From NCBI GenBank assembly GCA_024663395.1, contig JANFAH010000008.1:930001-994000 (forward strand): 64,000 nt of DNA, in the 5' to 3' direction. The notes beneath the pieces were generated by a model, which made no database searches, was not told the origin of the DNA, and saw only the letters and a program-made list of their open reading frames with translations. Shown piece after piece: positions 52,848-63,100 of the stretch. The first letter of the stretch is position 1; every line of letters begins with the position of its first letter. A program made the position numbers and the translations under genes. This DNA is from Pisolithus tinctorius. Taxonomy: Eukaryota > Basidiomycota > Agaricomycetes > Boletales > Pisolithaceae.

Positions 52848-55800
52848 TCATTGGTATGGGCCAGGTTTGCCAGGGTAATGGGAATGGAACTCTTGCACGA
52901 GTTCAGAAGCATTGTCTAGCTCTGTAGCTAGTACCCAAGTAGTTTCTTCATCGGTCCCTTCATAGCTGGTCCACCAGACTAAGTACTGAAGCCAACACCG
53001 GTGATGCTGGTCAACCTTGGAGTCAAGGATTTCAGCCACCTCAAACTCTAGTTCACCGTCAACTTCGACTGGTGGGGGTGGTGGCTGAGTCCAGTTTGGG
53101 ATGGTATTAGGGATGGCCATCTCAAGTTGGGAGACATGGAAGACCAGGTGGACTGTGCACATTGAGTCCAGTAGGTGCAGTGTGAATGAGTGGGTACCAG
53201 CTTGAGCTATGACCGGATATGGTCCAAGATTCTTCTCTGAGAGCTTCTTAGAAGGCCAAGTTGACTGGAAGTATTTGGCTTTCACATATACCTGGTCACC
53301 GACCTTGAAGTCTGGGGCTGACATGTGTTTAGCATCAGCTGGTCCTTGATAGCGCTGTTGTGCTAGGGTCACTTCTTCCCGTAAGTATTGATGCAGTGAG
53401 TCTAAGTCAACTGCATAGTCACAAGCCCAAGTGGAAGTGAGATCGTGCTCTGGATACACTGAGATGCTAGGGTGGTAGCCCTTATTAGCAAAGAATGGTG
53501 AGACACCGGTAGTAGCACTAGGGGCATTGTTATAAGTGAACTTGGCCAAAGGTAGTAGGTCAGCCCAGTTGTCCTGTTGGTAGTTACAATAGACTCAGAG
53601 GTATTGTTCGAGAGTCTGGTTAGTCTGCTCAGTCTGGCCATCACCTTCAGGGTGGTAGCCCAAGGTGAAATGTAAGCACATATCTAGGGCCTTACCAAGT
53701 GACTGGAAGAAGTGGGAGACAAACTCTGAGCCTCAGTCTGAGGTTACATGGGCCGGCACTCCATGCTTAGAAAAGACATGGAGTAGGAATAGTTTGGTGA
53801 GTTCTGGGGCTGTTATGGTGTCATGGGTGGGGATGAATATGGCCTGCTTGGAAAGCTGGTCAACTACTACAAGGATGGCCATGAAGCTGGATGAGGCCAG
53901 AAGTTGCTCAATGAAATCCATAGAGATAGAATTCCATGGCTTCTCTGGCACTGGGAGTTGCTTAAGGAGGCCATAAGGCTGATGGCAGGGAACCTTAGCC
54001 CGAGTGCAGGCCATGCAAGACCGGACATAGTCTTTGACAAATGTCCTGAGGCCAGGCCAGGTATACTCATGCCATATGAGTTCTAGTGTGCGGTTTTGGC
54101 TGAAATGGCCAGACAGGGGGTGGTCATGCTTAAGCCACAAGACCCTAAGGTGAAGATTGTTTGAGTCCAGCATGTAGATCCTTCCATCAAGACAAAGGAA
54201 GCCGATGTCATCTACTGAGACCAGGTCATCTGGCAGTGTGGTCAGGATGTCATTATGAAGATTCTCTATATCCATCAGTGTGACTGCTTGTAAGACCAGG
54301 TACTCGAGGTACGTTGCATGAAGGGAGACTGCTAGTTGCTCCTGGGTGAAAACCAGTCTCAGATTTTGTGGGTTCACTTGGGCATAGCCACTATCCCCCT
54401 CTTTGGGGTAGATGTCCCATTGTCTAGTTAGGGCGTTGGGCTTAGCCCCAAGCTTACCAGGCCTGAACCTGATGATCATATTGAATTGCAAAAGGAATTC
54501 AGACCAGTGAGCTTGGCAGCAGGTGAGTACTTTGGAGGTAGAGAAGTATTCGAGATTCTTGTGGTTGGTGACAATGTCAACCGGTGAGGCCAAGCCCTCA
54601 AGGTAGTGATGCCAGGTCCAGAATGCTTCAAAGATTGCAAGCAATTCCTTATCATGGGTGTCATAATTCAACTCTGGGGCCATCAGAGTCTGGGAGTAGA
54701 AAGCGACTGGATGAATCTGGCTGTCGCCGCAAGTGATAGACAGAATGCCAGTGATGGCATAGTCTGAAGCATTGGTCTCAATGGTGATAGGAACCCCAGG
54801 GATGAAATGAGTTAAGACTGGTGCAGTGGTGAAGGTGGCCTTGAGGTTGTTGAATGACTGGCAGCATTCCTCAGAGAAGTTCCAAGGATCCCCCTTGTGG
54901 GTAAGCCAAGTCAGTGGTATGACGATGTCCGAGTAGTTGAATATAAAACAACAGTAAAAGCTGGCAAAGCCAAGGAAGGATTGTATGTCTTTGACCTTGC
55001 GAGGCTCAGGCCAGTCACAGATGGTCTGGACCTTTTCCTTCGACATCATGAGGCCAGCAGGGGAGAGGTGGAATCCGAGGTGTTGAACTGAGTCCAAGTG
55101 GAACTCACACTTCTCCAGCTTCACATAAAGGCCATGAAGCCAAAGCTGGCAAAGTACCTCTTGGACATTCTGCTTGTGGGACTCTTTATCTCTGGAGTAG
55201 ATCAAGATGTCATCTAAGTAGATGACTACACAGACATCCAACATGTCTGCGAAAATGGTATTCACGAAGCATTGGAAAGTGGCCAGGGCATTGGTGAGGC
55301 CAAAGCACATTACTAACCACTTGTAAGATCCATACCAAGTCTGGAATGTGGTCTTCCATTCATTGCCTGGGGCAATCCAGACGAGATGGTAGGCATGCCA
55401 AAGATCAATCTTAGTGTAGATCTTGGCTTGGCTTGGTGAATCTAACAGGTCGGAGATGAGTGGGAGTGGGTAGTGATCCTTCTTAGTGATTTTGTTCAGA
55501 CTGCAGAAGTCTACACAAAGCCAGAGGGAGCCATCCTTCTTTTTGACAAAGAGGACCAGTGCAGCATAAGGGGAGGAGGTGGGCCGAATGAATCCGGTAG
55601 TAAGGTTCTCATTGATGAAAGTCCAGAGAGCTTGCAGCTCAACTGGGGACAGCGAGTAGATGGTGCCAAGAGGCAGGGTCATTCCTTCTTCAAGCTCTAT
55701 TTTCAGGTCATACTCCCAGTGTGGTGGGAGTGCCAAGGCCTTGGCCTTGCTGAATACATCAGTGAAGTCATGGTACTCTTCTGGTACATTGGGTAAGGCC

Positions 55801-56284
55801 AGAGGAGATGAAGCCGAGGCCGATTGGGCTTGAGCTGAATCCGAGGGGCAGAGCTGAAGTTGGAACTGGACAGACCCTTCTAGTTTGCAGGCACACACAA
55901 AAGCAGCTGCATTGATTAGGGAAACCAGAGGGGCCTTCAGAGGGGTGCAAGCCAGGGAGTCGGAGACTGGTACAGATGGTGTGAAGCCAGGTTGGTCACT
56001 AGGACTGGGGTCAGGAAGGCCAGTGGAGAGTGGGCTTACAGGGGGTGTCAATGGGGTTGGCATCCCTTGTGCAGGAGTCCAGAAAGTTAGACTGCCCAAT
56101 ACCCAATCAATCAATGGATTGTAGTGGGTGAGCCAGTCATGTCCAAGGACTATTCTACACTCAGAATCCAATGAGGCTAGATACAGGGTTACCAGGGTGA
56201 CATTGCCAGATGCAAAGTGGATATTGACATCTACTGCTTGGATTATAGTAAAGGTGGATGTTCCATCAAAAAGCTGGAGTCAGA
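52848..56284 (-). pseudogene. Pol of element C: PR (partial)-RT-RNase H-IN-chromodomain
   Basis: On the minus strand: protease end (VNIHFASGNVTLVTLYLASL, LGHDWLTHYNPLIDW), RT with KKKDGSLWLCVDF and intact YLDD (about 55220), RNase H with ETNASDYAI (usual ETDASDYAI) and THDKELLAIFEAFW. Integrase keeps SMDFIEQL, VTSD and GDGQTEQTNQT. The chromodomain-like end runs from VDGELEFEVAEILD to 52848. In-frame TGA codons at 56280, 53733 (TSD-stop-GSEF) and 53595 (YL-stop-VYCNY) fit CGA arginines. Many conserved arginines have become Cys or Trp (VDFCSLN, FYCCFI, IDLWHAY), again CpG-type change. Confidence 0.88.
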
Positions 56285-56285
56285 T

Positions 56286-57481
56286 TGGTGAGACCGGTGC
56301 CCTACCTCCACCCCTTGCTCGTTTTGCGAATTTCTAGGACACTGTGTCCATAAATGCCAAAACCTGGCAAAAGCAAAGTCTGTCTACCTCTCCCAGAAGC
56401 ACGAGCGACATAAAAAGCCTGCCAACACCGCAAATCAGGCCTCCAGCTCGTCCCAGTCGACCCAGGCGACAAGCACTGCGCCCTCTACCTCCCCACCGAA
56501 GGAAAATGCCGCACAAGCAGTGGAATTCGCAGGAAATGCAAGTCTTCGTTCCTCTGACCCCTCCTCGCTTCTCTGCCCCCTCCAGCTCGATGCTGACACT
56601 TCTTGGATCGCAGACACAGGCGCCACTGCTCATATGACGCCTCATCGCCATTGGCTGCGAAAGTACAGCCAAGAATGCATTCCTGTGAAGTTGGCAGACA
56701 ATAAAATTGTCTATTCAGCTGGAGTTGGGTCAGTAGTCTTCCATCCTTTAGTGGGGGGTCAGAAGCATCGTCCTATTGAGTTTACAGATGTCCTGCATGT
56801 CCCTGACCTGCAGAATAATTTACTATCTGTTTGATATCTCTGTCGCAATAAGGGCTTCACTGTAAGCATCAATTCTTCGCAGATTGCCTTCAGGCAGCGG
56901 CCTCGCCATACTCTCTTCATTGCGCGAATTTCGGAGCAAAACTCGGCCTTCCTTGAGGGTGAGACCATCCCTATCACTCAATATGCCTCTGCAGCAACCA
57001 CTCTGCCACTGGATCTTGACCTCTGGCACAGGAGGCTTGCTCACGAACTATGGCATGGACACAAGCCAAACCTCTCCCACCTTCGAGTCTGGGGCTGCAC
57101 TGCCTATGTACACATCCAGACAGATAAAAGGCGCCCCCTGGAGTCTCATGTGGAGAAATGCATGTTTATTGGATATCCTGAAGGCTACAAAGGGTGGAAA
57201 TTCTATAATCCCACCTCCAAGTGCACCATCATCTCAGAACAGGCTGACTCTGATGAGAGATACTTCCCACTGGCTAATCGCCCTTCCAAACCTTCCTGTC
57301 CTGTGCCAGTTGCTCCCAACTCGCCCACAATCTCACCCATACCTCTGATCAGCAATAGGTCGCCACCTGCTTCTGATGACTACCATTCCCAACCAGATTT
57401 GGACTCAGAAAGCGAGTCTGATGATGTCCTGGATCAGGGGGGAGATGATTACCTTGCAGCAGGTGATCCAGACCCCATTCA
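56286..57481 (+). pseudogene. Copia fragment D with internal deletion
   Basis: Order: zinc-knuckle remnant of gag (56290-56350), protease with ADTGATAHMTPHRHW (about 56610), GKxx-type region, and the start of integrase (LDLWHRRLAH at about 57020). The frame then jumps to ELWHGHKPNLSHLRVWG, so the catalytic core of integrase (about 200 residues compared with element E) is deleted. It continues through EKCMFIGYPEGYKGWKFYN to an acidic linker (DSESESDDVLDQGGDDYLAAG) and stops at the LTR-like sequence. RT is missing. A TGA after NNLLSV is in frame. It lies head to head with element C. Confidence 0.8.
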
Positions 57482-57692
57482 TGTTACAGTGGTGCCTCTG
57501 CACCTCTGTTCGCATTTTCATCTATTCTACTGTTATTTGCTACACTAATATGGTCTAACTTCGCATTCCTACACTATACAGTGTTATGGTATGTTGTGAC
57601 TGTTTGTTTTCCTTTGTTTACCATTTTTGCGCACTTAGCAGTTGTGTGTGCCCAGTGTATTTTCTCTTCAGTCTCTGACACTGGGCACAAGG
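57482..57692 (+). repeat. Copia LTR remnant
   Basis: It starts TGTTACAGTGGTGCCTCTGC, contains TGCGCACTTAGCAG and ends with the CACTGGGCACA word found at the end of the copia LTRs at 58845-59098 and 59389-59646. It is in plus orientation, like fragment D, and is truncated at the right by Ty3 sequence. Confidence 0.6.
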
Positions 57693-57702
57693 TAACCTTT
57701 GT

Positions 57703-58467
57703 GTCTACTGTAACTACCAACAAGACAATTGGGCTGAGCTGTTACCTCGAGTGGAGTTCACTTTCAACAACACACCAAGTGTGACTACTGGAGTCTCTCC
57801 CTTCTTTGCTAACAAGGGATACCATCCAAACTTGTCTGTGGTCACTGACCAAGACTTCACCTCTCCACGGGCTCATGACTATGTTGTCAAGCTCTCCACC
57901 CTTCATGACTTCCTCTGCTCCAAAATGTCCACCACTCAACAGCACTACCAGGGTCCAGCAGATGCTAAATGCATACCTCTGCCTGAGTTCAAGGTCAGAG
58001 AACAGGCCTACATCAAAGCCAAGTACTTCCACTCCACTCATCCTTCGGAAAAACTCTCTGAAAAGTACTTAGGTCCATTCACCATCTTGGCCAGGCCAGG
58101 TACACATTCTGTCACCCTTAAGCTCCCTGACTCTATGCGCTTGGTACATCTGGTCTTCTATGTCTCACAACTGGAAGCTGCAGCAGCTAACTAACCCTTT
58201 CCCAAACTGACAACAACCTCTGCCTCTGCCAGTGGATGTTGATGGTGACCTTGAGTACAACATATCAGAGATACTCAACTCTAAGGTGGACTGCCATTGC
58301 CACCACTGTCAACTCTTGTATCTAGTCCACTGGGCTGGTTATGAGAACACCGATGAAGAAACCTTTTGGTTGCTTGCACCTGAGCTAGGTCATGCTTCTG
58401 ACATAGTATCCACTTTCCATGAACACTATCCACACAAACCTGGCCCATACCAACCTCCACCATAATA
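57703..58467 (+). pseudogene. Ty3 pol end: integrase C-terminus and chromodomain
   Basis: The frame begins near YCNYQQDNWAELLPRVEFTF and continues through FFANKGYHPNLSV, PEFKVREQAYIKAKYF and HLVFYVSQLEAA to a TAA at 58192. The chromodomain-like end then runs from VDVDGDLEYNISEILNSK through LYLVHWAGYENTDEETFW to the stop at 58465-58467. It is a third member of the A/C family, older than C, in plus orientation. Everything upstream is missing. Confidence 0.8.
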
Positions 58468-58661
58468 TTCTGCCTACATAATCCTCCTCCACAGGCCAAC
58501 TCTGCCTCTTACTGAACTACCTTAAGTACTTTAGAATTTTCTCTGCTTATCTGTTTCACTTCTCAGAGTCACAAACAAAATCACAAGTCAATCTCATAGT
58601 AGTACAAAAAATATACAAACTAAAGGCAAAAAAAAAAAAAGAAAAAGAAAAGACAACTACT

Positions 58662-58817
58662 CTACTCTTCCATCACTGTTTCTCCACCACCCTCCTGTTC
58701 TTCTCCACTGTCCTGCTCTCCTCTAACTTCTCCCTCTTCCTTGTTATCCCCCTCCACACCTTCATTTGCCTCCTCTTGCTGTTTCTCCACTGCCTCTGAC
58801 TGAGGCCTCTGTTCAAA
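58662..58817 (-). pseudogene. Acidic tail of a third accessory ORF
   Basis: On the minus strand a Glu-rich frame (EQRPQSEAVEKQQEEANEGV, then EEGEVRGEQDSGEEQEGG) ends with VMEE and TAG at 58662. It lies tail to tail with the Ty3 pol end, exactly where the accessory genes of A and C lie, and matches their acidic C-terminal composition. The cysteine region is not present because the sequence changes to copia LTR at about 58845. Confidence 0.5.
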
Positions 58818-58844
58818 TAATCACACCTGGAAACCTCTGGTGCC

Positions 58845-59098
58845 TAGTGTAAGAGACTAATATTGGAGGAAATTGTACATAAGACATACCTGGTGCCCAG
58901 TGTAAGAGACTGAAGAAAATTTCACTGGGCACACAACTGTAAGTGCACAAAAATGATAAACACAGGAAAACAATAAACAATCACAAAGCAAGGACACTTA
59001 GAGCGAAGTATAGTGTTCAATAGAAGTCTGTAGGGTTAGATAGTAATGTAACAAAGAAAGGAAATGGAATGGAGGTGCACAGGCACCTAAAGTGAACA
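58845..59098 (-). repeat. Diverged copia LTR
   Basis: It resembles the LTR at 59389-59646: shared words TGCCCAGTGTAAGAGACTGA, AAGGACACTTAGAGCGAAG and AGGTGCACAGGCACC in the same order. Beyond its end near GTGAACA comes non-LTR sequence that carries the first 176-bp unit. It is a solo or partial LTR older than that of element E. Confidence 0.7.
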
Positions 59099-59110
59099 GC
59101 CTCTTCCAAC

Positions 59111-59286
59111 TGTTGCAAGTGTAGTACTCCAGCACTCAGCAATGCTAGTCCCTACTAGCACTTGGTGGTTAAACCACACCAAGTAAGCCTAGATACCTTG
59201 ACCAAATAGCTCAGTGGTTAGAGCACCCGGTCGAAACCTGGGAGGTCCAGGGTTCAATCCCCTGTCTGGTCGCATTTATTGCAACA
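59111..59286 (+). mobile_element. 176-bp tRNA-bearing unit, copy 1
   Basis: The unit starts TGTTGCAAGTGTAGTAC and ends TTTATTGCAACA, so its ends are an 8-bp inverted repeat (TGTTGCAA/TTGCAACA) with TG/CA tips. It has a perfect 5-bp TSD, ccaac, at 59106-59110 and 59287-59291. The first half forms hairpins (GCTAGT around CCCT in the other copies, and ACTTGGTG pairing with CACCAAGT). The second half is a tRNA-like gene at 59200-59272. There is no A-tail. Structure fits a solo LTR of a very small LTR element (TRIM-like). Confidence 0.88.
59200..59272 (+). tRNA. tRNA-like gene in the 176-bp unit, copy 1 (position 34-36 GAA)
   Basis: The 73-nt sequence folds as a cloverleaf: acceptor GACCAAA with TCTGGTC (one mismatch), D-arm GCTC/GAGC, anticodon stem CCCGG/CTGGG, T-arm CAGGG/CCCTG and discriminator G. 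The A box TAGCTCAGTGG and B box GGTTCAATCCC match the RNA polymerase III consensus. The anticodon loop is TCGAAAC, which places GAA (Phe) at 34-36, but position 33 is C instead of the usual T. Only TTT follows, not a T4 terminator. It is likely a mobile-element part rather than a working tRNA gene. Confidence 0.65.
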
Positions 59287-59388
59287 CCAACCGCTGCCTG
59301 TGTGCTCGAGCTCAGCCATCCTGGCCTCTCATGCATCCTCCCTCCTCCTCATCTCCATGTTCAGATATCCACTTTGCTGAGGCCCTTG

Positions 59389-59646
59389 TGCCCAGTGTAA
59401 GAGACTTTATTCCAGTAAATACTACAGGAGACATACCTTGTGCCCAGTGTAAGAGACTGAAGAAAATAACACTGGGCACAGAGCAGTAAGTGCGCAAAGA
59501 TGATAAACAAATGTAAATAATAAATAAAAGCAAACCAAGGACACTTAGAGCGAAGCTAAGTGTCCACTACAAGTCTGTAGAGTGAGAAGAGAACATAATA
59601 AAAGATAAAATGCGAAGATGAGGTGCACAGGCACCACATATGAACA
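59389..59646 (-). repeat. 3' LTR of copia element E
   Basis: On the minus strand it starts TGTTCATATGTGGTGCC after the purine tract TTCAGGGGGGAG and ends within GACTGGGCACA-type sequence. The exact end is uncertain by a few bases because the word CCCAGTGTAAGAGACT is repeated at its edge. Confidence 0.72.
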
Positions 59647-59660
59647 CTCCCCCCTGAATG
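59647..59660 (-). other. Polypurine tract of element E
   Basis: On the minus strand TTCAGGGGGGAG directly precedes the TGTTCATATG LTR start. A second AGGGGGGAG run lies about 30 bp upstream. Confidence 0.65.
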
Positions 59661-59855
59661 TGCACCTCTGCACTTATGAGCTCCCCCCTGATGAGCCAAG
59701 TCCAAGGGCCTTGCAGAAATCCATGACTTTGGGCTTAGGTAGCGCTTTTGTGAGTAGGTCAGCTGCCTGGGAGGCAGTAGGAATGAAAATGGGCGAAATA
59801 AGTGTTGCAAGTGTAGTACTCCAGCACTCAGCAACGCTAGTCCCTACTAGCACTT

Positions 59856-60031
59856 TGTTGCAGGTGTAATACTCCAGCACTCAGCAACGCTAGTCCCTAC
59901 TAGCACTTGGTGGTTAAACCACACCAAGTAAGCCTAGATACCTTGACCAAATAGCTCAGTGGTTAGAGCACCCGGTCGAAACCTGGGAGGTCCAGGGTTC
60001 AATCCCCTGTCTGGTCGCATTTATTGCAACA
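59856..60031 (+). mobile_element. 176-bp tRNA-bearing unit, copy 2 (nested in copy 3)
   Basis: The unit is exactly 176 bp, with TSD cactt at 59851-59855 and 60032-60036, both taken from within copy 3. It starts TGTTGCAGGTGTAATAC. Three copies of equal length and ends, with three different TSDs, prove that this unit transposes as a whole. Confidence 0.92.
59945..60017 (+). tRNA. tRNA-like gene in the 176-bp unit, copy 2
   Basis: Identical over its 73 nt to the copy at 59200-59272, including the TCGAAAC anticodon loop with C at position 33 and the intact A and B boxes. Confidence 0.62.
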
Positions 60032-60072
60032 CACTTGGTGGTTAAACCACACCAAGTAAGCCTAGATACCTT

Positions 60073-60145
60073 GACCAAATAGCTCAGTGGTTAGAGCACC
60101 CGGTTGAAACCTGGGAGGTCCAGGGTTCAATCCCCTGTCTGGTCG
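60073..60145 (+). tRNA. tRNA-like gene in the 176-bp unit, copy 3
   Basis: It differs from the other two only by T at loop position 33 (TTGAAAC), which gives a normal U33 and the anticodon GAA (Phe). The change lies at a CpG (TCG against TTG), so the direction of change is unclear; it may be decay rather than the original form. Confidence 0.65.
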
Positions 60146-63100
60146 CATTTATTGCAACAATAAGCTTGTCCTGGACCGCATCCCTGAGCCAGTAGTAGCA
60201 CAAGTCCAACTGCTTCATCCTCCCATGGTGTTCTGGATTTTTCGCCACAGATATTGCGGATTGGTTGTCCATCAGCAGGGTGGATGGTCCAGGAAGTGAA
60301 GATCTGATTTCTTTGAGCAGATTTCGCATCCACTTGATTTCCTTGCCTGCTTGGACAGCTGCCATGTACTCTGCCTCAGTGGTGGACAAAGCGACCACTT
60401 CCTGCAGCTTGGAACACCAAGATACTGCCCCAGTGCCCATCTTTACCACAAATCCACCAGTAGATCGCCCAGAGTCCTTGCAGCCACCATGATCTGCATC
60501 AGTGAAGGTGATAAAAGGCTCCGAAGTCGAAATATCAGGGAAATAAGTGAGGGAATGGTCAAGGGTACCCTTGAGATAGTGCATGAGGTGTTTTACAGCT
60601 AGCCAGTGAGCCCAACCTGGATTAGAGTTGAATCTGGCAAGGACTCCGACAGTGTAGGCGATGTCTGGGCAAGTGGTAGTGGCTAGGTACATCAGAGCAC
60701 CTACAGCAGAGAGATAAGGGACATTGCGCATAGTTTCGACTTCCTCAGGAGTCTGGGGAGCTTGCTGGCAAGATAGACGAAGATTTGGCTCCATTGGAGT
60801 CGAAATGGGTTGCAATCAGCCATTCCAAATCGCTCCAAGATATCTATGCAGTATTGGCGCTGGGAGAGCGAGATCGAGCGATTGGGGTGGTCCCTGTCTA
60901 TTTTAATGCCTAGCAGCTGAGTTGTAGGGCCCAAATCGCGAATTTTGAAGTGTTGGCTGAGTTGGGAGACAAAGGAGTCGATGGCAGCGTCAGATTTCGA
61001 TGCAAGAGTCATATCATTGACAAAAACTGGGAGGATAATGGTGACACCATTTTTGGAGTAGATATAGATGCTGGCATCAGAATAAGTTTGTCAGAAGTCG
61101 AGGGACTCGAGTACAGCCCGCATCTTCTTGTTACAGCGGTTTCCGCCCTGTTGCCTGCCATAAATCGCTTTTTGGAGCAGGCACACCTGAGATCTGGGGT
61201 TTCCCTCCACAAATCCTTCTGGTTGTGCCATATAAACTTCGCAATCCATCTCTCCATTCAGATAAGCATGGGAGACATCAACAGATCGCAGGTGGAGGTC
61301 CTGTAGCGCAGCAACAGCCAGGATGACTCTGATGGATGATAGATGAGCTGTAGGAGCGAAAACCTCGAGATAATCGAAGCCAGGGCGCTGGTTATACCCC
61401 TTGGCGACCAATCTAGCCTTGTAGCGATCGATGGAGCCATCAGCATTGCGCTTGACTTTGAATACCCACTTTGAGCCAATAACCTTGCTCCCAGGAGGCC
61501 TAGGGACGAGTTTCCAAGTCCCATTACTCTGGTGAGCAGCTAACTCCTCTAGGGCAGCTTCTCACCATTTTTCCGCATCAGGGCACTTCATGGCCTCAGC
61601 ATAAGTCAGTGGTTCATCAGGGAGAGCTGCAGACATGGCCAGCTCATCATCACTGTCATCCTCATCAACTACATCATCCAACTGCGCAGGGGAGAGTTTC
61701 CACCACTCCCTAGGTTTCTGTCTTTGCCTTGGAGGCAATCTAGCGCCAATTCCGATGGGACTGGGAGGTCTAGGAGGTGGTGATGGTGATGGAGTGTGAG
61801 GAGGCGGTGGGACGAGCTCTGGAGCAGCAATTGGAGGTGGGATGGGATCTGGATCACCTGCTGCAAGGTCTTCATCTCCCCCCTGATCCAGATCATCATC
61901 AGACTCGCTTTCAGAGTCCAAATTTCGTTGTGGATGATAGATAATCAGTGCCAGGAGGTTTTTGATTGTCAGGTAGAGGGGTGAATGAGGTTGAGGGAGG
62001 GTTAGGAGGGATAGGCACTGATAGCGAAGGTGTAGAAGGGCAAGCAGCTAGAGGGAAATACCTCTCATCGAAATCAGCCCTTTCTGAGATGACTGTGCGC
62101 TTTGTAGTGGGATTGTAGAATTTCCAGCCTTTGTAGCCCTCAGGGTAGCCAATAAATACACATTTCTCCATGTGTGGATCTAGAGGTCACCTCTTGTCTC
62201 TCTGGATGTGTACATAGGCTGTACAGCCCCAGACTCGAAGGTGGGAGAGGTCTGGCTTGTGTCCATGCCATAGTTCATATGGGGTCGCATTTGGGACAGC
62301 CTCAGTGGGGCACCTGTTCCATACATGGACCAAGGAAGGGAGGGATTCACCCTAGAACGCTTTGGGGAGTTCAGATTCATCCAGCATCGCAGTAATTCGC
62401 TCTGAAAGCACCCTATTAGCTCGTTCTGCCACTCCATTCTGCTGTGGGCGATTCCTGACAGTGTGCTGGCGCAGGATGCCACACTGGGTGGTGAAATCGA
62501 TGAAGGAGTTGCTGATATACTCCCCTCCTTTATCATCGCGCAAAATCTTGATTTTTCGTTCGCTCTGGTTCTCTGCAAAGGCCTTGAAGGTCTTAAAGGC
62601 TTCGAAAACCTCTGATTTCGCTTTGATGGGCAAAACGAAGCGATAGCGCGAATAATCATCGATGAAAGTCACCCAGTATTTGTATCCAGAGAAGGAGGGG
62701 TGGCCCACAGAGTGTACATCGCTGTGGACGAGTTCTAGGGGCCTGGAAGCGCGAGTGGACGAGCTGGGGAAGGGATTTGCATGCATTTTACCAGCCAGAC
62801 AGGGTTCACAGACTGGGTCAGGCTTAGCCTGGCTATCCAAGGACATACCAGTGACTAGCTGGCGCTCCAGGAGGGTTTTAACACCTGTGAGATTGTGATG
62901 GGCAAGTCTCCTGTGCCACAAGTCCAAATCCAGGGGCAAAGTCGTCGCAGCAGAGGCATATTCACTGAGGGGAACAGTGTCACCCTCCAGGAACGCGGAG
63001 TTGTTGTCCAAAATTCTTGCAACGAAGAGGGTAGGACCAGGGCGCTGCCTGAAGCACATTTGCGAAGAATCAATGCTTACAGTGAAGCCCTTGTTGCGAC

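Larger units (their letters stand above)
50947..56285 (-). mobile_element. Ty3/gypsy element C, 5' part missing
   Basis: On the minus strand it has a truncated protease, RT, RNase H, integrase and chromodomain (56284-52848), then an oppositely oriented accessory gene (51610-52663), a polypurine tract (51472-51486) and a 3' LTR (51471-50947). The 5' LTR, gag and half of the protease are absent because copia fragment D begins at 56286. It is a close relative of element A. The pol frame is almost intact. Confidence 0.85.
59803..60159 (+). mobile_element. 176-bp tRNA-bearing unit, copy 3 (outer, split by copy 2)
   Basis: The outer unit runs 59803-59855 and 60037-60159; without copy 2 and one copy of its TSD it is exactly 176 bp. 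Its own TSD is ataag, at 59798-59802 and 60160-60164. It interrupts the copia RNase H frame: VQDKLI at 60164 joins directly to SPIFIPTAS at 59797. It has the same TGTTGCAA and TTGCAACA ends. Confidence 0.9.

Noticed and set aside
57482..57692. A clean solo LTR insertion
   Set aside because: No 5-bp TSD could be found and the right side runs into Ty3 sequence, so I treat it as a remnant attached to fragment D.
59200..60145. A cluster of three ordinary host tRNA genes
   Set aside because: Each copy lies inside a mobile unit with its own TSD, two have C instead of T at loop position 33, and no T4 terminator follows. Function in translation cannot be excluded but is not the simplest reading.
59111..60159. 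SINE interpretation of the tRNA-bearing units
   Set aside because: Ends are sharp TG/CA with an inverted repeat, the TSD is exactly 5 bp in all three copies, the tRNA lies at the 3' half rather than at the 5' end, and no A-tail is present.
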